A stretch of 64,000 nt of DNA from Lichenostomus cassidix. Lineage: Eukaryota > Chordata > Aves > Passeriformes > Meliphagidae. The notes beneath the pieces are model-generated. The model made no database searches and was not told the origin of the DNA. It saw nothing but the letters and a program-made list of their open reading frames with translations. The stretch's first letter is position 1. Every line of letters starts with the position of its first letter. Shown piece by piece: positions 36,641-44,817 of this stretch. The stretch covers positions 12,985,762 to 13,049,761 of the forward strand of contig CM039183.1 of NCBI GenBank assembly GCA_008360975.2, read 5' to 3'. Both the position numbers and the translations under genes were made by a program.

Positions 36641-39201
36641 GTATGAAGAGTGGCTGGACTAAACTAAATGAATAAAAAGCAAGGCGAGAAATTTGGACCT
36701 TGTGGCTTCTTAGATTCTGCTTAAAATAATAGGCCACGTCAAGAAAATGGGAATCAGGAAAGCCAAATGATGTGTTAGTGATATGGAAATATATCAGCCA
36801 TCACAAACAAACTACCTTAATTAAAGAAAAGTGCTCAACGCTAATCTAATGTAAAAGCCTTGTAAAGTACCATAAAGAAGCTGAACTAATTTTTTTCTTA
36901 GATTGCAAAAATGTTTAAGATGGTTTAACTTACCATGACAAGAACCTGTGGAGGAATGAATTTTCATTGCTGTTTACTAGTGCATGGGGGTTTGGCTATA
37001 TACACTGTTTAATTCACAGAGTAGGAATTCAACTCCTTCCATTGTATTTAATTCAAAATGTTTTGACAGCTTGACTTGCTATCACTTAAAAGTTTAATCA
37101 ATCAGACATTTATGGGAAGCTGCTCAGCTAGTATGAATCTTTCTGGTGAAAGTCATCAAAAAGGCAAGCCAATTATTGCTGGGAGGAGGACTCATAAAAC
37201 AAAATATGCTAAACCCTCTAGCTAGATGAGTTTAACCATGTGATGCTGCCTTTGATGTCATTTTCAGAACCCTTTTCTTTGGCTCTTACATCACGAGGAG
37301 CTGAACTGGCCTATCAGGAAGTTTATATGATGGTTTTAAAAAATCATGTTAAGCTAAACATGGCCACCAAAAAGGACACCAAGACAATGTCAGCATTGCA
37401 ATATACCAGCACTGTGATAACTGGAATTAGATTAAAGAGCCTGAAGTTATGCTACAATTGAAATAACTAATTTATTTTTCATTGAGTTGGGGTGTTTGTT
37501 TTTTTTACTTAAAGAAAGGAAATTACTGTATATAGTTAAAGATAGAAGGCTCTTTGAGAAAACTTTAGCTAAAAGCTGCTATTTCTAATAGCCCAATTAT
37601 CACTCCAATTTACATTGTGTATGGAACATAATATCTTTATCTTGTGAAACTGGGTGTTTTTCATTTTTTCAGTGAATTTTATTCTATTTCTTGACTGAGA
37701 GTGTGTGAATGGAAAAGGTGAATTATACTATCTGAACTGAGTAACTTTATCTGCCCTGACCTCTGAGTATTACAACTAAAAACTGAGAAACTTAAGCCTT
37801 TAGTATTTATTAATCATTTATTGCAGTTATTATTTTTAAAGTAGTAAACTTTTCAAATTATTTATTGGAACACTGTCTAGTTTTGATGACATTTCTCAGT
37901 GCTTTCTGGCATTAACTTCTAAAGGCTTTTCACTATGATAAGTGACACATACTGGGAGGAAATGACTGTACTTAAGAAACATCATTAAGCCCAGTTCTGT
38001 GTAACTCATTTTCTTGTTTTTTTATTGGGTTGCAATATATAAAAAATTAGTTTAGCTTCATGGCCACATGAAAAGGTATTATTCCTGTGGGATGACTCCA
38101 CGAGAAATGACCCATAATGGCAGAACTGGCCTTCAGTTTGCCATGGTTTCTGCATGCTCACTCCCCAGGAAGCATTGGTGGAGATGACACAAACTGCAGG
38201 AGGACATCTCCCAGGCAGCCAGACTGCTGTGTTGTTACCCTTCTCCGTCTCTGTTGCTTCCACACAGTCCATCTCCTTGACTTCTGTAATGGTTTTCCTT
38301 CGTTATTTTACCTTTCCCATTTTCTCTCCCCTATCCTCTCCTCAGTCATGGCCATAACGGGTAACAGAAATACTGCCTCAAACTCACCTTCCCAGTGGAG
38401 TAGCTGAGGACTGTAGACACTAACATGAGTATCAGGACACTGAGCCTGTTTCTTAGCTTTAAATTCTGTCCACTTCATTAACTGGGGATCAGTTCTTAGT
38501 CCCCCTTTGCTTTGTAAGCGTTGGGAGAACCTTTTTCCTGTGCCCCATATTGATGTTGGGTTGGGGATAAAAGGGCAAATTATTGCTTGTTGAATGCAGT
38601 CTTTCCTTAGGCAAAATGCCCTTTGATCTAATCCAGGGGCAGAACCCACCCTTGGCACTGCTGTGAGCCTTTGCTGGCTGTACCAGGCAGAGAACTGATT
38701 GATTTTTTAAGATGTGCAAGTTTCTGATGCTGACCAATTCTGTAGGACATTCCACCCAGTTTAAGTCCAAGTTTTTCCCTGCTGGATTTGGAGATTTGAC
38801 CCAATGACCAGTGTGCCTCACTAATGACTACAGGATCAGCCATGCTGCCTGTGGTGACATTTTTCCAGCATATTCAAGAATTTAAGTTATCTGAAGTTTA
38901 AAATCATCTGCTTCATCATCCAGAAGAATACAGAATGGGAAGGTAGAACAAAATGAACTTAGAATCCCTATCACAAATGACTGGTGGCTTTAAAATATGT
39001 AGTTACAAATGTTTTACGAGAAGATCCTCTGATTAATAACTATTAATTGCATGTACAAAGAGCTGCAGTAAATCCTGTACAAATTTTGCACTTTGGAAAG
39101 AGTATTGTTTTGTTTCATATCACATAAATTTTGTTAAGTAGAGGAAACACTGCTTCCCTGGTGCTTTTGTTTTTCCCTCTGGATTGTAGCAATGGAGCAC
39201 T

Positions 39202-39263
39202 TGCATGTTGTGTTTGATGCCTTGCATGATAAAGACATGCAATGGCAAGTTCCAGTCTGCATG
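39202..39263 (+). promoter_or_regulatory. NRXN1: Cluster of three UGCAUG (Rbfox) motifs upstream of SS1 microexon 1
   Basis: TGCATG occurs at 39202-39207, 39223-39228 and 39258-39263, that is 52-113 nt upstream of the exon. Rbfox proteins bind UGCAUG in neuronal pre-mRNA. Upstream binding usually favours skipping and downstream binding inclusion (established knowledge). Three exact 6-mers within 62 nt is far above chance expectation of about one per 4 kb. Binding here is inferred. Confidence 0.6.
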
Positions 39264-39271
39264 CTGCTTAA

Positions 39272-39314
39272 TGAATGTTTTCCTTTTCTCTCCTTCCCTG
39301 TTATGTGCTTACAG
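39272..39314 (+). promoter_or_regulatory. NRXN1: Acceptor tract of SS1 microexon 1 with UGC motif
   Basis: A pyrimidine-rich tract (about 39278-39300), then TGC at 39306-39308, then TTACAG. A UGC a few nt before the acceptor, separated from the pyrimidine tract, is the typical arrangement of SRRM4 (nSR100)-dependent neuronal microexons. The arrangement is seen; the regulator is inferred. Confidence 0.55.
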
Positions 39315-39332
39315 AAGACAACTATGTGGAAG
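39315..39332 (+). CDS. NRXN1: NRXN1 SS1 microexon 1 (18 nt, EDNYVE)
   Basis: An 18-nt internal exon encoding part of the alternatively spliced segment SS1 of alpha-neurexin-1, a presynaptic adhesion receptor. SS1 lies in the linker between the first EGF domain and LNS2. The sequence AAGACAACTATGTGGAAG is preceded by a pyrimidine-rich tract ending TGCTTACAG and followed by the donor GTGGGT. With a G carried over from the previous exon it reads E-D-N-Y-V-E and leaves a G for the next glycine codon (phase 1 to 1), so it can be skipped in frame. The mammalian segment, as I remember it, is EDNNVE, so Asn to Tyr would be the one difference. The acceptor is a CAGAAG tandem (NAGNAG), so use of the second AG would drop the Glu. 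Identity rests mainly on its partnership with the next two exons. Confidence 0.88.
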
Positions 39333-42300
39333 GTGGGTGCTTTCTACCTTATTTTCCTAAGCTCTTGTTTTTCCCTCCTGTTCAGTGGGGTTTTTTTTTC
39401 CTTCTGCCTAATGTTATAAAAGCACACATATCATTCAGTACGGTAAGTTGTATTTTTCCCCCCATAAAGACATACAAGTTTATTAAATAAGTGTGATTTC
39501 TTTTTTCATACAGAACACAAGCAAACCTCCTTGGCCTTATTGCAGTAATTCCAGAATATCCCCACTGAAACAACAGGATTTGTACTTGTATGACTCATAT
39601 CATATCCAAAATCTTTCTGGTTATTTCCAGGACTGATTTCTTTACATGTTCTGTATGAAAATCACTTCAAGAAACTATTTGTCTCATCAATGTGAAACCT
39701 AAGTCCTCCCAATGAGATAGTAATGCATGTTAAATTCCTGTCTTTGAATTGCTTAGGAAAATGGAAAGCGCTTTTCTCTTTAACACCACAAACCTTGCTT
39801 ACTGTAATATCCTTTACAGAACAAAGCTTTAGGAAAAAAGGTTTTCTGTCTAACTTTTCAGCATAATGCACTTGCCTTTTGGACACTGTGAAAGAAGCAG
39901 CATGTGATTTTAATAATTATGTTGGTATGTAATTAAGTCACTTTAAAGAAAGTATGGCATAGGGCAGTGGAAACTAAGGCACAATGCCATCTATCCTGAA
40001 TATTGGTAAGTAAGTCTATTAGCTGGCAACACATGCAAATATATGATCATTTTAAAGTTTTCAAGTCTTTTTGCTTGTAAGCCAAAAGGTGCAGGTGCTT
40101 TTTTATTTACAGATGTTTTTTAAAAGTCTCTCTGGGGTGAAACTTTGCACACTGGATGAACAATTATCTATTTGAAAAAAATTAGTTTACCTATCTAAAC
40201 TGAAAAAAATACAGTTATTTTATTTCATTCCAATATTTTTAAAACTATTTTCAAAGCAAGGACTTTGTAAACTAGCTGACATGCAAAGTGGCTGCCCTGG
40301 AATGACTCTGACCCAGGGTGCTTTCATGAGCTACTCTGGCGCCTGAGTTCATTCAGGTTTCAAGTCACCACTGGTCACTCCCTGCCTGTTCAGGGGTGAT
40401 TTTCTCAAGAAGCCTTGAAATGCATTTCTCTATGCTGCTGTATTCAAGGGCGAAGACGGGTGCTCAGATTTAGCACATAGACAATGCTGTGAAATTTTAT
40501 TAAAATATATGTTATCCCAAGGAGAAAGAAAATTCAAACAGTTCCGGTGCTTTACTTGTGTGCATTGTCATGCACGTACACAGCAATAAAATTTCGTTTT
40601 CATTGCGAGATAAAAATGTATTCAACAACACTGGGATAGAAATTCAGACTGAAAAACATTAAAGCCTGGGAATAACTGCCTAATCTTGTATTTGATCTGT
40701 GCATAAAACTCTTACTGGTGTCAACATGAGTCTCAAAATTTGAATTAGGTTCAGTATAACTAGATAAGGAGGTTCAATTGCGTTTCACATATTCATTTAT
40801 GCACAGCAGTACAAGATAAAACCTGGATAACAGCTAATCCAGACTTTACCTGAATCTAATTCTTAAAACTGCAACCTTAAATTTATTCCAACGCAGGTCG
40901 GGATACTTATGCATACATTAAAGTTACAAAGCATGAATATGTAAAGAATGGAAGCATAGAATGGTGTATTCAAAGCACAATTTGAAAACTGAGCTAAAAT
41001 TTTTCATCTTTGATCTCTGTGATATCTGAGCATCTCTGTAAATTAGGCTGCACAAGAAAACAGAAATATATAGTATTCAATTTTGTATGTACTGCTGGTA
41101 AAAAAAGGCTACTGTTTATTCATTTTACTGAAGTTATGCTAGGCTTTAATATCTTCACTGCAGGTTTATCACATTTAAATTTTGTTTTGGCCTGTGCTCT
41201 GCATGGAACTCACACAGCAAACTATGACAATATCCTATCTTCATATCCCCTTCCACTATCCCACCCTGTGCCCCTTAATTCTCTCCTCTCAGAGCCAAGT
41301 TCAGGATATCATTGGAGTGGACCATACATGAGGAATTCCTGTTAAATCTTGAATTCCTGATTCACAAAGAAAGTGAAGTAATGGTGCACAAATGAGTATT
41401 TTAAATTTACAAGATGCCTATACATGGCTAGTTAAGGATAAAACTTCCCAGGTCTATCTATTGTGGTATTCTCTATTGTAAGCAGACTTTCATTTTGCAA
41501 ATCTAGCAGTGATTGCTATCATGGCAGATTTAGCTGTATCCTTTTAAACCACTCTGTGGAATGAACAGGTACAGTACTAGTAGTTCTTCACTCTTCCATA
41601 GCCTTCATCCATAGATTGCAAAAATAGGAAATAAGGTAAGTATCATTACATGCCTTCAGCAAGGAAGTATAGGTGACCTCACTGCTTGCAAATAAAGTAA
41701 CTCACAGAGTCAAACAAAGCACAGTGCCTTGAGGAGTAGTGCCTTGCATTTTTTAATTGGTAGATGTTTGGATTGAGCAGTCTATGTCTTTTACATTCAC
41801 TTGACTGCTTTTTTTCATTGAACCACACTGTAAGTGGCTCTTAAAATTCAAGTAGTTTTTATGATGTTTTCAAGAGTCACTTCTGCTATTTACATTTTTT
41901 TTTCAAATTATATAAGATTAGTGTATTTACAACTGACCAATTTCACATATCATTATAACAAAAATAGTAGCTATCAAGCAGTGACAATCCGAAGCTAGAC
42001 TTTTGTTTAGGTTTCTATAGCTATGAAGTACACATATAAATTTGAGCTCATAAGGGATCACTTTCTTTGCATTCCCCTGGGAGACAGGACAGTGATTTAC
42101 CCCTGAGAGCTGAAAGAGCTCACATAAAATAGTGGCTGAAAAGTCACAGTTCCATTAAAGAAAAAGATGTTGTAATATTTGACTAGCTTCACCTTTCCTC
42201 TATCAAATACAAAAGTCTGAGATTTCTTGCTATAGTTGCCAACACCAAAAGTTAAAACACAAAAGACAAATGAATCAATCACAAGAAGAGACTGATACTT

Positions 42301-43970
42301 CCAAAAGGCCACATGTCAGGGGATCCAAGCAAGGACACCCAGCGCTAAAAAATTAATTAGAAAAATATCACCTGGTCTTTATGCTCTGTGTATTCAGCAA
42401 GCCTCTCTTGCAGCAACACTTACAGAGAGAAAGCACCCAGGAAAACATTTCTATTCCCTTTCACAAGCTGCACACTGCCAGTACAGCTGTGATGTTTCCC
42501 CAGCAATGCTGATGCAGGCATCCCTTCAGGATCCCAGTCAGCTTTGGTTTACATTGCTGTGAGCCCCAGGTAATCCCACCAGCTGCAGAGCACTGTATTT
42601 GGAAACAGAATTTATTGCACAAGAGATGAGGCACATCAGGCCCTTCAGTTTAACTACACATCTAAAACGGGTGACATTAAAAAGCAATAATTCAGCAAAA
42701 CCATTGTTAGTCTACTTGGAACATCACTTGAGATTTGGAACTGATAAGAGACAAATCCTTTCAGACTGATTGCAGTCGGGAGTATCTTCTTTGAACTACC
42801 CCCAAGTACTGTGAGTCATTTGTGCACCTAATTTTCTTTGTGAATTAGAAATCACAGAAACTCTCTCTCTAGGAAGTCTGCTTTCTAATAAAGAGAAGGA
42901 TATTTTATTGCTCGCCTTCTTTGTGTGAATTAATCTAAATTAATTGCAAATAAGAAAATAATGTATGGCTTTTTGAGAAGAGGAGCACATTTAACACATG
43001 AACAATTAATAACTTCTGAAATGGGTCCTAAAACAGCTAAGTTCAACAAGAATAAGCCTGTTTTTAAATCAGACATAAAAAGTGAAAAACCTTCCTATAT
43101 CTAGAAAATAAATAGTCTCCCTACATCATGTTATATTCAGTGAGATTTAAGTATCATTTTATTATCATTAATTAAAAAAGCTGAATATTTTTCCTTAAAG
43201 AGTAACAAAATTTGGCTCTGGATGAGTGATTATCATTACGGACATCTGCTTTGAAATGTCACTAGACCTATTCTGGTATGATGGGATTTCATCTCACTAT
43301 ACAAGTATAAAGCAAAATCTATTTCTCACAGATTTATGAAGGAGTTGCAGAAGCTGTCACTTAAATTTTCTTTATTACTATATATTTTATATTGCGTATG
43401 TAATAATTTGCCTTCTCTGGAACAAATTCATTCTACTGTCACATTTTACACAAATAAGGAAACATCCTTTGCATTATCATTTCAATGTGATGAAGAAATT
43501 TTATTTAATTACCTGAAATGCTCATTTTTATGAGGGGAAAAAGATCAGACCCAGCCCATTTTTCAGGTTTAAACTTCTCCAGGGTTTAAACATCATTTCA
43601 CGTGTAGAGGACAGGAAGTCCTCCCAGCAAAGTGTTTAAAGCAATATCACCAAAATATGATAAAGACAGATGGATTATTAAAGGAATTGGTTGGATTTGA
43701 AAGCATTTTATTATTTTCTGTCATTGCAAATACTGCACAGAAAAAAAAAAATTCACAACAAACCAGCACCCAGTGTTTGAATTGCAGTTCTGTTACTCGT
43801 AGCCCAAAGCATTCCAACCAGTGGTTGAAAAATGCTCTTTGATTTCCCTCTGTGATACAGACATCTCATAGGAAACAGATGCCTGTCACAAAACATTTTT
43901 GTCAGTGTGACAACACCACCTTCCCGTGCTCCCTTGTTCATTGCTGACTGTGCTCTTGTTTCCCTTCAAG
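39333..43970 (+). other. NRXN1: NRXN1 intron between SS1 microexons 1 and 2
   Basis: A 4,638-nt intron bounded by GTGGGT and TTCAAG. It starts with a pyrimidine-rich stretch ending in a decoy acceptor at 39385. The remainder is AT-rich unique sequence; 42380-42600 is somewhat GC-richer. I recognise no transposon. Open frames at 41010-41345 and 43336-43533 have no coding support. Confidence 0.85.
43942..43970 (+). promoter_or_regulatory. NRXN1: Branch point and acceptor of SS1 microexon 2
   Basis: CTGAC (branch A at 43947) matches the consensus yUnAy. It is followed by TGC at 43951-43953 and a T/C tract ending TTCAAG. Spacing of 24 nt from branch A to exon is canonical. Confidence 0.65.
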
Positions 43971-44000
43971 GTCTGGCGCACCTGATGATGGGCGACCAAG
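43971..44000 (+). CDS. NRXN1: NRXN1 SS1 microexon 2 (30 nt, GLAHLMMGDQ)
   Basis: A 30-nt cassette exon of alpha-neurexin-1. It has a good branch-point match, CTGAC (A at 43947, 24 nt upstream), a clean pyrimidine tract ending CCCTTCAAG, and the donor AAG/GTATGG. It starts in phase 1 (G from the previous exon plus GT gives Gly) and encodes G-L-A-H-L-M-M-G-D-Q, leaving one G. I recognise this decapeptide from the SS1 region of vertebrate NRXN1. NRXN3, as I recall, differs at the GDQ positions, which favours NRXN1. It is optional in known isoforms, and skipping keeps the frame. Beta-neurexin starts downstream and would lack it. The exon is the GC-richest and most CpG-bearing piece of its surroundings, as expected for constrained coding sequence. 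Confidence 0.95.
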
Positions 44001-44417
44001 GTATGGGCTCTGTTCCTTTTCCACTCTGCTTTCATTGTTTCTTCTTGTTCTGTAGCTGCTTTGAATCCATCACTGCAACCGATGGGCAAATGCTTGAAAG
44101 CTGTCTTTGGCTGTAAAGAAACACATGGTTTTAGTCACATCTTTTTCTTATTTCATTTTTTGGTTGTTTTTTTTTTGTTTGCTCCGTAAGCTTTTGTCCT
44201 TCCTGCCTCCTCAACTCCCCCTCTTGCAATACAATAACTAAAAAGAGGTGAGAGAAATAAGACAGTGATTGAGAAAAAATCATATATTTATCAGAAAATA
44301 CAATTTTGGGCAATTCTGTAAAAGATAAACAAAGCACAAGACCCCTCTTCAGCTAGCTCCTGAAAGAAGATACTCCTCTTGTCACATTGTACACGTTGAA
44401 GAGTCCATTCGCATTAA

Positions 44418-44592
44418 TGCATGGCTGATTGGAATTGTGCAGAAAGCACCTGCTCCTGGCTTCTGGAATGCTGAGAGTACAATTTTGCTACCTAACAAAA
44501 CCAGTAATTTTTTCCTCCTAACCATTGTCCATGTTACCTTTGTGGCAGTCTTTCTTATCTAAGCATGGGTTATTTCTGTGTTTCTCTGCATG
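44418..44592 (+). promoter_or_regulatory. NRXN1: Two UGCAUG motifs between SS1 microexons 2 and 3
   Basis: TGCATG at 44418-44423 and 44587-44592. They lie 418 and 587 nt downstream of the 30-nt exon's end and 383 and 214 nt upstream of the 12-nt exon. They could act on either exon through Rbfox; the direction of effect is not decidable from sequence. Confidence 0.4.
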
Positions 44593-44728
44593 TACATGAT
44601 TGGGAAGAAATAAACTAATCCCTAATATGACACTGATTGCACCTCCATTTGTCTTCAGACACTTACCCTATACTTTGTCTCTTCATGTTCAGATACTATT
44701 GCATTTACATGTACTCATGACTCTTACT

Positions 44729-44805
44729 GTTGTTTCTCTCCTCTTCTTTATTCTCTTTTTGTCTGGAAATGCTTTCTTCATGGAACCATTTCACCAAATC
44801 CATAG
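44729..44805 (+). promoter_or_regulatory. NRXN1: Pyrimidine tract, branch point and acceptor of SS1 microexon 3
   Basis: A dense U/C tract (44729-44764) with CTCCTCTTC and TTCTCTTTTT blocks, suited to PTBP-type repression, followed by TGC at 44770-44772, a possible branch TTCAT (A at 44780) and the acceptor CATAG. The tract lies upstream of the branch rather than between branch and AG, an unusual order that weakens the acceptor and fits a regulated microexon. Confidence 0.5.
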
Positions 44806-44817
44806 GTAAAAGTAAAG
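44806..44817 (+). CDS. NRXN1: NRXN1 SS1 microexon 3 (12 nt, GKSK)
   Basis: A 12-nt microexon, GTAAAAGTAAAG, with acceptor CATAG and donor GTATTA. Joined to the G left by the 30-nt exon it reads G-K-S-K and again leaves a G. This continues the known neurexin-1 order GDQ-GKSK before the GKEEY start of LNS2. Four codons, phase 1 to 1, so skipping is in frame. A long pyrimidine tract lies at 44729-44764, with a TGC and a branch-point-like TTCAT (A at 44780) between it and the acceptor. The exon consists of two near-copies of the donor-like GTAAAR, so three GT donors occur at 6-nt spacing. An exon this short would not be called on its own; the call depends on phase, spacing and residue match with the 30-nt exon 805 nt upstream. 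Confidence 0.9.

Larger units (their letters stand above)
1..39314 (+). other. NRXN1: NRXN1 intron (3' part) upstream of SS1 microexon 1
   Basis: This is assigned as intron because the first recognised exon downstream is the 18-nt SS1 exon at 39315, in phase 1. In known NRXN1 genes the exon before it is large and encodes LNS1 and the first EGF domain. I saw no GC-richer coding block or EGF cysteine pattern here, so that exon should lie left of the window. The open frames are short, uncorroborated and without splice context. Recognised repeats are listed separately. The stretches 1-2890, 4050-8000, 10000-13600, 23000-28200, 30600-33400 and 33800-35800 contain nothing I can name beyond AT-rich unique sequence and short homopolymers. 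Confidence 0.8.
44001..44805 (+). other. NRXN1: NRXN1 intron between SS1 microexons 2 and 3
   Basis: An 805-nt intron from GTATGG to CATAG. It contains a long pyrimidine tract with a decoy acceptor at 44055, two TGCATG motifs (44418-44423 and 44587-44592), and the pyrimidine tract serving the 12-nt exon. The short length and density of splicing motifs fit a tightly regulated pair of microexons. Confidence 0.85.

Noticed and set aside
1..39000. Preceding NRXN1 exon with LNS1 and EGF domain
   Set aside because: No GC-rich, cysteine-patterned open frame of the expected size on the + strand.
39275..39490. 71-codon open frame containing EDNYVEG
   Set aside because: Only 39315-39332 is exon; the flanks are a pyrimidine tract read as Phe/Leu/Ser and intron after GTGGGT.
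43907..44116. 69-codon open frame spanning the 30-nt exon
   Set aside because: The exon frame happens to be open into both introns; clear splice borders at 43971 and 44000 and the NRXN1 match show only ten codons are coding.
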